This document shows positions 11,710-21,910 of a stretch of 64,000 bases of DNA, in pieces. This DNA is from Agelas oroides (Eukaryota > Porifera > Demospongiae > Agelasida > Agelasidae): NCBI GenBank assembly GCA_949130485.1, contig OX422191.1, positions 557,936 to 621,935 of the forward strand. Direction: 5' to 3'. The position numbers were made by a program, and so were the translations under genes. A model generated the notes under the pieces. It ran no database searches. It saw nothing but the letters and a program-made list of their open reading frames with translations, and was not told the origin of the DNA. Position 1 is the first letter of the stretch; each line of letters begins with the position of its first letter.

Positions 11710-11934
11710 TCATTGAAAGATCATGCAGCCATCGTCTTTGCTTATTACCGCTATTAAAATATACATGTAATTACCATCCTCCTCCTCCTCCTCCTCCTTC
11801 TCCTCCTCCAACTCACTGCCAAACTTCTGAATGTACTCCTGAACGTAATTGTTGACGAGGTCATGGCGTTCATTGCCATTGGGATTGTTACTCGTGCTGC
11901 GCACTTGTAACAATACAGACGGCAACAAACTCAT
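11710..11934 (-). CDS. Possible acidic exon fused to half of a small element
   Basis: Minus-strand frame with NERHDLVNNYVQEYIQKFG followed by a Glu-rich run and a donor (GATG|GTAATT). The peptide before the Glu run looks like real protein. The upstream part of the same frame (11880-11985) is the right half of the ATCACCATAGTAC element family, so the exon's true start is unclear. Confidence 0.3.
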   Translation of the reverse strand: MSLLPSVLLQVRSTSNNPNGNERHDLVNNYVQEYIQKFGSELEEEKEEEEEEDGNYMYILIAVISKDDGCMIFQ

Positions 11935-11985
11935 GATATTTTCCGGTATAGCTTTGTACTATGGTGATACTTATATAATAAAGGT
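11880..11985. mobile_element. Half of an ATCACCATAGTAC palindromic element
   Basis: Matches the right arm of the copies at 40610-40738 and 42998-43140 (TTTTCCGGTATAGCTTTGTACTATGGTGAT). The left arm is missing here. Confidence 0.6.
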
Positions 11986-12165
11986 CCAAAAGCTTGATAA
12001 TATGATATGTTATATATATAAATCATAGTAAGGAAGTGTACATGGCAGCTGAGACCAAGGTCAGAGGAAGTTTTGCAGTGAATATACCCCGAGCTGAAGG
12101 CAGGGGTATATCTACAGCAAACTTCAAATGACCCAGGTCTAGGTTAGTATTATTCGCCGTTTCCT

Positions 12166-12560
12166 TACACTATTATTATTGTTATTATAGCACAGTGCCA
12201 GGGATTTATGGCAGTAAACAGACTGAGTCCAAGGACGTAGCCTGAGGAAGAGGTTTGTTTACTACAGCCATAAATCCCTGGCCACCTGTGTTATATATCC
12301 CACCTGATTGGTCCTTTGTTGTTATTACTGTAAACACATCTGTACATGTGCAAGTGTTTACAGTAACTTCAATATTATTTACTGTATGTAAAATCTGTAC
12401 TATAGTATGACAATGTAGTAGACTGTAAACAAAAAAATACATGGAGAGGGAATTAGGGGGCCATAATTTCCCTTGTAGCCCTCAGGGAGGGAAATTATAA
12501 CAGTTAAACCCCACCTGTTGTATAGGCAAAACTATACTAGGTGGGCTATATATATGGAAA
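12166..12560. mobile_element. ~390-bp composite inverted-repeat element; inverted copy at 47500-47800
   Basis: Contains the palindrome GCCAGGGATTTATGGC...GCCATAAATCCCTGGC and the end blocks ATATATCCCACCT / AGGTGGG.TATATAT. About 300 bp of 12270-12560 recur in opposite orientation at 47500-47800, including TGTAAACACATCTGTACATG and the 'GGGAGGGAAATTAT' block. Non-coding. Confidence 0.65.
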
Positions 12561-12804
12561 ACACACCAAGAAGGGTGCAAAGATATATGGGTACATAGAA
12601 TTATATGCTCGAATATGCTCTCATGCTACAAGACTATATATTATACTTAAAATTATGCTGGTATAATTCGCCAAGGCCTAACTTACAAACGTTGCAGTGA
12701 GAAATGTCCTAGGAACATTTTGGTGACAGAAGACACCGAAAGGCCTGCAAAGTGATTATCCTTTTTTACTCAAAAAAACCTTGCCCTTGGATTTCAATTT
12801 GCAT

Positions 12805-12876
12805 TAGTCTCGGTCCCAGACCCAAAACCAACCCCAGCACGGGTCGCTTTCAGATGTGGTCTGGGGACGAGACTAA
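12805..12876. mobile_element. Short foldback, TAGTCTCG family
   Basis: TTAGTCTCGGTCCCAGACC ... GGTCTGGGGACGAGACTAA, ~70 bp. A relative with the same outer TAGTCTCG is nested in the element at 13630-14120. Confidence 0.65.
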
Positions 12877-13287
12877 TTTTGCATGTGAACAGCATGACAT
12901 TTGCCACTAATACGGTTATGAAAAGCTAGTTCAGTTTAGTAGACATTTCTACTCTCACCACTGGACCATAATTGGTGGAATCAAGTTCATGGTACTTTCC
13001 ATGCAAGGCTTCACAAACATGCACCGACTGTATCCCCAAAATGCTTTAAGAACAAGTTTAAATGTTCAATCACATCAATCTGGTATACGCACAGAGGTAC
13101 ATTGTGTAGTTATATACTGCAGTCATTGTGCATTTAAAATTATTGTTGTAATTGTGGTATTCACATGCTGTGCATGTGCTATTGTGTTCAAATGCTGAGT
13201 GTTATATTAGTTCATGACTGCTTCTTGTTCAATGTATGTGCTCATGTAAAGATGATATTAAACCTGTCTACATTACTGAAGGCCACA

Positions 13288-13340
13288 CATCACAACAATT
13301 GTTATTTTGTTGTCACAACAAAATAACAATTGTTGTGATG
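13288..13340. repeat. Perfect 53-bp palindrome (26-bp arms, 1-nt centre)
   Basis: Arms run 13288-13313 and 13315-13340 about a single C at 13314, with no mismatch. A second small hairpin follows immediately (AATTGGCATCAC / GTGATGCCAATT, ~13343-13376). Perfect arms imply either a very young element or a structure maintained by gene conversion. Confidence 0.85.
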
Positions 13341-13629
13341 AACAATTGGCATCACGATAGTAGGGTGATGCCAATTTTTCATTAGCAAATTCGATAGCCA
13401 GAATAAACAAATAAAGACAGGGACCAAATTCAGTTTAGATCATGGTGATTAAGTTACAGTAGTTGGCTTATTGCCACTCATCATGAAACTCTGTGCATGG
13501 CTGGCTACTTCTCATTCTCAGTTCTTTCCAATCTCCAGTTTTTGCAGTACGTAACAAGACCAGACTTTTACAGATAACATTCATCATGCAGACATTGTAC
13601 GTATATACTAGAAAATGTAGAACATTGTG

Positions 13630-14120
13630 GGGGCGAGCCTGAGCAAGCAGCTACTATGGCTACACATGGATAAACTAAGCTTCACGCTGAAATCATGACG
13701 TGAATCGCTGGCGTTTATGAGTGCCGTTTATGCACGACCCTTACCTGAAGCGATCTCAACCCTGCGTGTCGTTTTGTACGGTCTGCGAGCAGCCTGCCGT
13801 TGATGCCTAGTCTCGCAGGCCAGACTCTCACACGGGGCCGGAGAGTCTGGCCCGCGAGACTAGTTGATGCCAGGTCGGTCCGTAGCTGCTGTGACAAACA
13901 AGAAGTAAGCCTGTAAGGTGCTATGCGTGCTTCAACTTGAGCCGTCTCCGCTACAGTTGCCAACGCTGCACTTCGGCAGTAGCCCAGCATATAGTACACG
14001 AGGATGTTCAATTTTCGGAAAATATTTAAATGCGCATTTAAAATTTACGGTATATAGATACATACACACACACTTCCGCAATGCAGTCCCGCTAGTGTGG
14101 GGCTCGCTCAGGCTCGCCCC
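13630..14120. mobile_element. Inverted-repeat element GGGGCGAGCCTGAGC (491 bp)
   Basis: Ends GGGGCGAGCCTGAGCAAGC / GCTCGCTCAGGCTCGCCCC. Related copies are 42311-42890 and, reversed and partial, 18420-18942. A TAGTCTCG hairpin (13807-13863) is nested inside. The right end abuts the 26-bp array, and the left flank (13591-13606) also holds one array-like unit, so the element probably inserted at the array edge. No transposase frame. Confidence 0.7.
13807..13863. mobile_element. Nested TAGTCTCG hairpin
   Basis: CTAGTCTCGCAGGCCAGACT pairs with AGTCTGGCCCGCGAGACTAG over ~24 bp with one mismatch and a short GC-rich loop. It is inserted within the GGGGCGAGCC element. Confidence 0.75.
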
Positions 14121-14121
14121 A

Positions 14122-14480
14122 ATAATGCCAAGGGAGACATTGTGCGTATAATGCCAATGGAGACATTGTACGTATAATGCCAAGGGAGACATTGTACGTA
14201 TAATGCCAATGGAGACATTGTACGTATAATGCCAAGGGAGACATTGTACGTATAATGCCAATGGAGACATTGTACGTATAATGCCAATGGAGACATTGTA
14301 CGTATAATGCCAAGGGAGACATTGTACGTATAATGCCAATGGAGACATTGTACGTATAATGCCAAGGGAGACATTGTACGTATAATGCCAAGGGAGACAT
14401 TGTACGTATAATGCCAAGGGAGACATTGTACGTATAATGCCAAGGGAGACATTGTACGTATAATGCCAAGGGAGACATGT
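14122..14480. repeat. 26-bp minisatellite, first block (~14 units)
   Basis: The unit begins ATAATGCCAAGGGAGACAT and ends TGTACGT (26 bp). Units come in two types at one site, AAGGGAG or AATGGAG. Because 26 is not a multiple of 3 and the unit has no minus-strand stop, all three minus frames stay open. The predicted 'SPLALYVQC' proteins are artefacts. Confidence 0.95.
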
Positions 14481-14485
14481 TATAG

Positions 14486-14624
14486 TTGTACCATGGCTTC
14501 TTAATGGGTATGGCGATTGTACCATCCGAGGGTTAATGATGTACTTCCGAGGGCGAAGCCCGAGGAAGGACATTATTAACCCGAGGATGGTACAACGCCA
14601 TACCCATTAAGAAGCCATGGTACA
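14486..14624. mobile_element. Foldback element splitting the 26-bp array
   Basis: Arms of ~60 bp start TTGTACCATGGCTTCTTAAT and close with the complement, meeting at CGAGGGCGAAGCCCGAGG. It lies between the two array blocks with about 200 bp of other sequence (14625-14827). Confidence 0.8.
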
Positions 14625-14827
14625 GCTGGTTTGTATCATAATTGATCTGATTAGCACAGTTGCTTATAGCAACAAAAATTGTGAGGCTTCTGCTATGTGA
14701 ACGGGCTGGACTGTTGCTTAGCAACTAGTTGTACTGTATGAGACAACTAGGATCACAGGTGCCGCCACGGTGTACATGGGATTTGTACCCCGTGGCGGCT
14801 TCTTTTAACTTCCCACGCAGTATGATA

Positions 14828-16107
14828 CAATGTACGTATAATGCCAAGGGAGACATTGTACGTATAATGCCAATGGAGACATTGTACGTATAATGCCAAT
14901 GGAGACATTGTACGTATAATGCCAAGGGAGACATTGTACGTATAATGCCAATGGAGACATTGTACGTATAATGCCAATGGAGACATTGTACGTATAATGC
15001 CAATGGAGACATTGTACGTATAATGCCAAGGGAGACATTGTACGTATAATGCCAAGGGAGACATTGTACGTATCTTGCCAAGGGAGACACTGTACGTATA
15101 ATGCCAATGGAGACATTGTACGTATAATGCCAAGGGAGACATTGTACGTATAATGCCAATGGAGACATTGTACGTATAATGCCAAGGGAGACATTGTACG
15201 TATAATGCCAAGGGAGACATTGTACGTATAATGCCAAGGGAGACATTGTACGTATAATGCCAAGGGAGACATTGTACGTATAATGCCAAGGGAGACATTG
15301 TACGTATAATGCCAATGGAGACATTGTACGTATAATGCCAATGGAGACATTGTACGTATAATGCCAAGGGAGACATTGTACGTATAATGCCAATGGAGAC
15401 ATTGTACGTATAATGCCAATGGAGACATTGTACGTATAATGCCAATGGAGACATTGTACGTATAATGCCAATGGAGATATTGTACGTATAATGCCAAGGG
15501 AGACATTGTACGTATAATGCCAATGGAGACATTGTACGTATAATGCCAAGGGAGACATTGTACGTATAATGCCAAGGGAGACATTGTACGTATAATGCCA
15601 AGGGAGACATTGTACGTATAATGCCAATGGAGACATTGTACGTATAATGCCAATGGAGACATTGTACGTATAATGCCAAGGGAGACATTGTACGTATAAT
15701 GCCAATGGAGACATTGTACGTATAATGCCAATGGAGACATTGTATGTATAATGCCAATGGAGACATTGTACGTATAATGCCAAGGGAGACATTGTACGTA
15801 TAATGCCAAGGGAGACATTGTACGCATCTTGCCAAGGGAGACATTGTACGTATAATGCCAATAGAGACATTGTACGTATAATGCCAAGGGAGACATTGTA
15901 CGTATAATGCCAAGGGAGACATTGTACGTATAATGCCAAGGGAGACATTGTACGTATATTGCCAAGGGAGACATTGTACATATAATGCCAAGGGAGACAT
16001 TGTACGTATAATGCCAATAGAGACATTGTACGTATAATGCCAATGGAGACATTGTACGTATAATGCCAAGGGAGACATTGTACGTATAATGCCAAGGGAG
16101 ACATTGT
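14828..16107. repeat. 26-bp minisatellite, main block (~49 units)
   Basis: Same unit as 14122-14480. G/T type units are interspersed without simple higher-order periodicity. Rare variants (ATCTTGCC near 15074 and 15827, ATATTGCC near 15957) recur in similar neighbourhoods, suggesting block duplications inside the array. Frames of 490, 455 and 415 residues on the minus strand are phantom. Confidence 0.95.
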
Positions 16108-16689
16108 TACGGCTAACCATGAAACAGGAAGAGGAAGGATCTCTCTATCGTGAAGCCAGTACACATGAGCATACGCATATATACATATATATTGCATGAA
16201 CTATGCATGTATTAAGGCTCACTTAAAGCAATGGAAAGCTGGGTAAAGGGTCGTGTGAAGGAGGCATACATATTATTATTATTGGTCGCAAGGCATATAA
16301 AAAAAATGTTCTTTTATTAGGCCAAGCTTGTGATTCTGGTCCAATAACCATGCATAGTCTATTAGCACTTTTCCCATGAGCCCAAGCTGACTGTCACCTT
16401 CAATATAGCTGGGTGGATGCTTGGGAAGAAGAATGTCAAAAGCTGTCTTTGGCAAACACTTTCAAACACAACTTAGAGACGCTAACAAGGTTAGGGTGTG
16501 GTGGTCTAACTCATGCAGTGAGAACACTACGGCATATCCTCACATATATATGTAAACACTCATCTATGCTGCATTCCATAGATACTTACTGAATACATGC
16601 ACTTCCATGGAAAAGCACGCAATTATTTTCGCAATCATAAGACTATATCACAGTCTATTATTAAGCTCCATTAACAAAAGTGATAAAAA
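16108..16689. other. Intergenic; nothing recognised
   Basis: Unique-looking AT-rich sequence between the minisatellite and the inverted-repeat element at 16690. No splice-consistent frame. Confidence 0.4.
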
Positions 16690-16885
16690 TGGAAAAATAT
16701 GTTACCTAGGCAACATATAAGAATGTTGCTCATATCTCTCTTCTACAGTGATGTTGCCTAGGTAACAGGTTATATAATAGTTATATCCCTCCCTGGGGTG
16801 TGGTCTTGCACATTGGTGTCGGGCTACGCCCGACACAAATGTGTAAAACGACCACCCCCCAGGGAGAGATATAACTATTACATAG
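16690..16885. mobile_element. Inverted-repeat element, second copy of the 1015-1230 family
   Basis: GTTACCTAGGCAACAT and its complement enclose ~70 bp. The right part (CCCTCCCTGGGGTG...CCCCCCAGGGAGAG) is a second inverted pair around CGGGCTACGCCCG. Opposite orientation to the copy at 1015-1230. Confidence 0.65.
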
Positions 16886-17245
16886 CTCACTGATTGGTTG
16901 AGCAACAGACTGTCAAAGTGCAAAAAGTTTAATAGCTCACTGATTGGTTGAGCAACAGTGCAACAAGCTCGCTGATTGGTTGAGCAACAGACTGTCAAAG
17001 TGCTTAATAGGTCACTTAATTGGCTGAGCAACAGCTGTGGGAAGTGCAAGAAGTGTTATTGTCCACTGATGGTTGAACAAGTGCAAGAAGTGTTATTGTC
17101 CACTGATGGTTGAACAAGTGCAAGAAGTGTTATTGTCCACTGATGGTTGAACAAGTGCAAGAAGTGTTATTGTCCCCTGATGGTTGAACAAGTGCAAGAA
17201 GTGTTATTGTCCACTGATGGTTGAACAAGTGCAAGAAGTGTAACA
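16886..17245. repeat. Tandem units carrying inverted CCAAT boxes, then 37-bp units x5
   Basis: 16886-17040 holds ~40-47-bp units with GCTCACTGATTGGTTGAGCA. 17043-17240 holds five 37-bp units starting GTGCAAGAAGTGTTATTGTC. The first set repeats ATTGG (CCAAT on the minus strand) four times, a known NF-Y core, but no neighbouring gene start is evident. Confidence 0.8.
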
Positions 17246-17275
17246 GCTCATTGAACCAGAGTGTAAAGACTAAAA

Positions 17276-17460
17276 GTGAAATAGGTCTCTGATTGGCCAA
17301 CAACAATTTGCTATTATTATTATTAGTTATTTTATACACACCACAAGACAAAGGAGTACAGACAAGGAAGAATGCAAGCAGACAAATCAGAGCCATTGCA
17401 GACAAATCAGAGCCGTTGCAGACAATCAGAACCAGTGATCTGTCCCTTGTTTCTCTTATG
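17276..17460. repeat. Left arm of a 3.5-kb-spaced inverted repeat
   Basis: Sequence around TCTGATTGGCCAAC, AAGGAGTACAGACAAGGAAG and GATCTGTCCCTTG recurs inverted at 20630-20835. The arms are diverged, with indels. They could be termini of a large decayed element or separate copies of one family. Confidence 0.6.
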
Positions 17461-17539
17461 TGACAACATGTTTTGCCTATCATCTCGAACCCAGACCCCT
17501 CCAAAAAGGATCTAGGTAGTACCATAGGCTAGCTGTTGC

Positions 17540-17913
17540 TATAACCATGCAGTTTGCACGTTCAAAGCCCATTAATTTGATTTACGTACAAAGCTTCAGA
17601 CATATAAAATTCAAAACTGCCCATTTCTTAATTGTGATGTGTGAACAGCTGCGCACTTTGCAAATTGAATTAATGGCTATACCTTTAGCTTTTCAGGATT
17701 CTTCTAAGACCATGCAACCAGGTGTACATGTATTGCTTTCAGGAGTTTATGAGCTGGCTTCTGTGCATGAATCACTTCCCAGCTGATTTTCAGCTAGCAT
17801 GTCTAATTCAGTACCTATGTTGGAATAGTGGAGAGTAAGAGTATATTAAGAGAGAGCTGTGCTCCTTATAACCATCTAACATACACCATCTAGAGCATCT
17901 CCAAGAGAATCAC
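17540..17913. other. No gene seen
   Basis: A 79-codon plus-strand frame (17547-17786) has no signature and no splice support. Otherwise unremarkable. Confidence 0.35.
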
Positions 17914-18175
17914 CATACCCAGAGGAGGTAGGACATGGTTGACCTTTGCTAATTGAAACAACTGAACACTAATTGATCTTGGATGTAGAAATTTTTATTA
18001 GGTTTATCTATGACGGACCCAGCCTTGAATCTTGATTTGAAAACTGGGTGACCCCTCAGTAAAAGTCGAGAGAGCTAATCTGTTGAGATATGAAAAATCA
18101 ATTAGTGATGACCTCAGCCATTTTAATTAGTAAAGTTCAACCATGTCCTACCTCCTCTGCACCATACCTGCATTA
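17914..18175. mobile_element. Inverted-repeat element (~260 bp)
   Basis: CAGAGGAGGTAGGACATGGT at the left recurs as its complement near 18140-18165, with matching TTAATTAG-type inner sequence. Non-coding. Confidence 0.65.
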
Positions 18176-18419
18176 GAAAGTGGCAGTAAGGACATAGTTA
18201 ACTGCATGTGGAATACACAGCTGACTTTGTGCATCCATGTGTGATTGGTGACCTTTAAGGTGGCACAGTACCCTGGATTTTTAAGGTCAACAAACCTGGA
18301 ATCCAAGCTGATAGACTTCTTTGTCTTGTTAAAAAATTCTGGTTTGTGCTTCTATCGACGATGACAGGCCGCTCACAGGTGGAACAAATTTAATATGGAC
18401 AGTGGTTGACTGGGTCGCT

Positions 18420-18966
18420 TCAGGTAGGGCCATTCATAAACGGCACTCAGAAACGCCAGAAATTTAGCTCATGATTTCGGTGTAAAGGTTAGTCCATGCA
18501 TGTGTAGCCACGTTAGCTGCCCTGGCTGGAGAAATGGCTGGTATATGTGATATTTATATTTATCTCGGTTTCAGGTCAGGGCAATGGCACTCATAAACGG
18601 CATGAAGTTCAGCTCATGATTTCAATGTAAATCTTAGTCGATGCATGTGTAGCAAATGGCTGCAACTTGTTGGCATATGTGATACCTAGCTGTACAGCTT
18701 ATCATATAGGATACTTATGCGTCATCAGGTTTGGCATTACGCTCATGTAACAGTAGACAGTGACAAATCCTGCTGTGTGCCATGACAAGTTAACATTTGA
18801 CATTTAAAACAAAGCAAAAACACTTAAAGCCCCCTGTGAATGGTAAATGCCTAAATGGATGTGCATGTAGGAGGATGATTGACTTGATGTGTTACATCAC
18901 TTATCATGAATATCCTGTATCAGCTTGCTCAGGCTCGCCCCCACAATGTTCTACATTTTCTAGTAA
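18420..18966 (-). mobile_element. Reversed partial copy of the GGGGCGAGCC element
   Basis: Blocks such as CCGTTTATGAGTGCC (as complement) and the terminus GCTTGCTCAGGCTCGCCCCC match 13630-14120. The homology continues ~25 bp past the terminus (ACAATGTTCTACATTTTCTA), matching the left flank of the 13.6-kb copy. The duplicated unit is therefore longer than the presumed element. Confidence 0.6.
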
Positions 18967-19040
18967 TTAAGTTAGTTAAGATGTGGCCTGGCGGCACCCT
19001 TCATGTGGTGGTCGGAACTTTGAAAATAAGCTTAGATCGA

Positions 19041-19043
<3 letters not shown>

Positions 19044-19084
<41 letters not shown>
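19044..19084. repeat. Poly-A run (~41 bp)
   Basis: Homopolymer in the plus strand with no retrotransposon body recognised upstream. Length may be uncertain through sequencing or assembly error. Confidence 0.8.
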
Positions 19085-19087
<3 letters not shown>

Positions 19088-20007
19088 GTTTAGTAGAGTG
19101 CTGTAGTGTCAGTAGCTGTGAGTAGTGCGTAATGTCTGCTTGTGAAAGCAAGCTTTCGTCTAGAAGAAGCAGAAAGGCCACAGTGGCCAAGACTGTGTTT
19201 GTTGAGTAGGCCCAGGTCTCGCGGCCGTATGCCTAGCCTAGTTGGTGACCGTGGCCAGGTGCTTCAAGTGCTGGGATGGGCTTTAACTAGAATACGCAAT
19301 TTATCGTTGGTGCTACAGTCTGACAGCCAAGGGAGCTGAACGGTGGCTGTGTGTGGAACAGAGCCGTGAGTTGTTTAGCGACATAAGGGAGAGAGGTGGG
19401 GCTAGTAATGCTTGCTTCCACTCGTGAATGAGCCCCTCCTGTAGACAAGCTGTGAATTTTTTAAAATGTGCATTCATTTTGGTGCAGTCAAAGTTGTCCA
19501 TTCCAAGAGTAGTGACAAACATGAGTCTAGCCTGACTTTGAGAGTAGCTTTGAACAAAAGCTGGCATAGATTGTTTTGAGATACATTGGTGGTTGGGACG
19601 CTACCTACAGTGAGCGTGTAGATGCGTCCATCGAGTGGCAATTTGGGGTTCATGAATATATTAATGAGCTACTAAAACCCTTTTTAAAATTAGGCAAAGC
19701 AAGATTGCCCTAAAGCAAACCCTAATCCTGGAACTAGGAGTAACCCTGGTCCTGACTGTAACCCAGGTTTATGTTTTCGTTAACCTCCGCCGAGTGACGA
19801 CCGTGCCACCTTAAACGTAATTAAAAAAAAACAAACACTTTTTCTGATGCGGTTGGGTCTGGGAAACAATTTACTTACGTTATAGCTATGTAATACTTTC
19901 AGGTTGGTGGTAACAAGGTGAATTCCTCCAGACCCAAGGCCTGGAATGTGATCAGAGTATGGCAGCTTCCTTAATCTTATCTTTCTTAGAACTGCATGCC
20001 TACACTT

Positions 20008-20226
20008 ATCTTCTTATCCTTATCTTCCTATCCTTAGCTTCCTATCCTTAGCTTCCTATATCCTTACCTTCCTATATCCTTACCTTCCTATATCCTTAGC
20101 TTCCTATATCCTTACCTTCCTATCCTTAGCTTCCTATATCCTTACCTTCCTATCCTTAGCTTCCTATATCATTACCTTCCTATCTTTAGCTTCCTATATC
20201 ATTACCTTCCTATATCATTACCTTCC
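20008..20226. repeat. Pyrimidine-rich tandem array (CTTCCTATATCCTTA units)
   Basis: About fourteen 12-17-bp units alternating TATCCTTAGCTTCC and TATATCCTTACCTTCC, ending in ATCATTACC variants. Confidence 0.85.
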
Positions 20227-20629
20227 TTATAATTCGCTCCCTAGCATTTTGATTTCTAATACCACATGTAAACCACTGTCTCTTTTGACACAGTGCAAGG
20301 AAACCATGCAAGGTAACTATGCAAGGTAACGGCAACAAAAGTTATTGGGATGCTGCAATGCTCAGGAAGGGACTGAATGGAACAGAACTGGAAGTATATG
20401 CAATTGATGCATAGTATAGAATGTGATGGTCAAAAATTGGTGGAAACGCTGTCTCATGCATGTTCTGTACATGCTACAAAGACAGGACAAGCACAAAGCA
20501 GACAGTATATGATAAATTTTAGCTATAGGCTCATCCACTAGCTACCCTGGCTGATTGCTGACCGTTCTTGCAAGCGAAGTGTCGGTGATGCCAGACAGCT
20601 ACTGTGCTGGGGAATCAAGTTATATATGG

Positions 20630-20835
20630 CTCACCTTGCAAGGGACAGATCATTAATTGTTAATGGCTTTGATTTTGTCTGCTAGCCACTTAATTGTCTG
20701 CTTGCATTCTTCCTTGTCTGTACTCCTATCTGTGTGTATTAAATAATGGATAATTATAATTATTAAAAACAATAATAGCAAATTGTTGTTTCTTACATGT
20801 CACTGGCCAATCAGTGAGCTATTACACTTTTCGCC
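20630..20835. repeat. Right arm of the inverted repeat with 17276-17460
   Basis: CAAGGGACAGATC, CTTCCTTGTCTGTACTCCT and GGCCAATCAGTGAGC are complements of blocks in the left arm in reversed order. Confidence 0.6.
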
Positions 20836-21006
20836 AACGAAAAGCTCACATGAATTTACTTGCAAAATGTCTGGACACAATGGGAGTTGTTTGAGAAGTG
20901 GTTGGTACCAGTGAGGGACATCCAGTTAATATCACTTATTTGCTACATACAAATATTTTACTCCAGTCAACCCACAAGGGTTATATAATAGTAACCCTTT
21001 CGTGGT

Positions 21007-21607
21007 TGACCACAAGTTTGTGTAATTTTGGAATGACAAGCTAAAACATAAGTGACCATAATGTCATGCATTGGCTATGTGTGATATGAGGTGAGGTGAG
21101 GTAGTTAGTCAAAATAAGTTGTACATGCACAAGTAAATGTGTAGCAGGTGAACGTACATGTGTGTTATATCCTATTCTTACCTAGTTGCTGCCAGATGTC
21201 TGTCCAACGTAATTTGTACAGGCATGCAGGTGACTCTGCCATCACCCACCTGTCTTCTTTGTTGATATGGTAAAGCAACTTTGACTATAGGTATGTGGGA
21301 GCATTGCAAGAGATAATCGGTATACTTCCCCTGTTGCATTGTTATAAATTTGTGTGTTTGGTGTTGAACCAACAATGACTACAGGATTTGGCAAACTGGC
21401 TTTGTAGATAATTGATTGAGGAGACACAAGTTAGGTATTACATAACCAAGTGCTGCGATCATACATTGTACATACAGACGTGACTTACTACAAAACCATC
21501 TAATGACACTGTAAGGAGTACTTTCTAACCATACATGGAGATGTAAGTTAGGTACACATAACCAAGTGATAATACATACAAAAATATCTTTGTTAAAGTA
21601 CTAAATA
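21007..21607. repeat. Direct duplication, copy 1 (truncated TMUB 3' end)
   Basis: Nearly collinear with 21911-22527. Its last ~80 bp encode, on the minus strand, the same C-terminal peptide as TMUB (TLTKIFLYVLSLGYVYLTYI...) and its stop, but nothing of the rest of the gene. It is therefore a pseudo-exon fragment. An element of the CAAGAGCAC family follows it directly. Confidence 0.85.
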
Positions 21608-21815
21608 CACAAATTAGAAACCGTTCGGAATTATTGAACCATACTAAAAATAGTAACACATACTTGTGCAGCTGCGCATAGACATAAGCCGTTGTTGCTA
21701 AGCACGTGCCGGGTGTTCTATTTTCAGTACAGTTCAATAATTTTGACCAGACTATGGGCTTCCATTGGAGTTACACGCTTTTACTCTAGCTGCCCGTTCT
21801 TATGTGCTCTTGTAA
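21608..21815. mobile_element. CAAGAGCAC palindromic element, partial
   Basis: Right half matches 41049-41305 and 44591-44824 (TAGTAACACATACT..GCAGCTG, then TCTAGCTGCCCGTTCTTATG). The left terminus is missing, replaced by the duplication boundary at 21607. Confidence 0.7.
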
Positions 21816-21910
21816 TTATAACACTAACCCTTTGTGGGGCAACACAACAAAAGTTCTATATATAGCCAAGAAAGTCCATAGCTCACTGTCTCTTATAAAT
21901 AAAAATTGAC

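Larger units (their letters stand above)
18259..19810. mobile_element. TTAA-flanked element with GGTGGCAC ends (~1.55 kb)
   Basis: TTAA (18255-18258) then GGTGGCACAGT at the left, ACCGTGCCACC then TTAA (19811-19814) at the right. A TTAA duplication is characteristic of piggyBac-like and some other DNA transposons, but the short ends do not begin CCC. It contains a reversed GGGGCGAGCC copy (18420-18942) and a poly-A run (19044-19084). The 19313-19567 minus frame (TLGMDNFDCTKMNAHF...) is possibly a remnant of coding sequence but unrecognised. Confidence 0.4.

Noticed and set aside
14092-16197. Long minus-strand ORFs (213-490 codons) with SPLALYVQC-type repeats
   Set aside because: The 26-bp unit lacks minus-strand stops and cycles through all three frames, so length is guaranteed by the repeat. 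All frames are equally open, and there is no codon bias or splice context.
18906-19106. ORF ending in a lysine run
   Set aside because: The run is the poly-A homopolymer at 19044-19084. The preceding frame is transposon terminus sequence.
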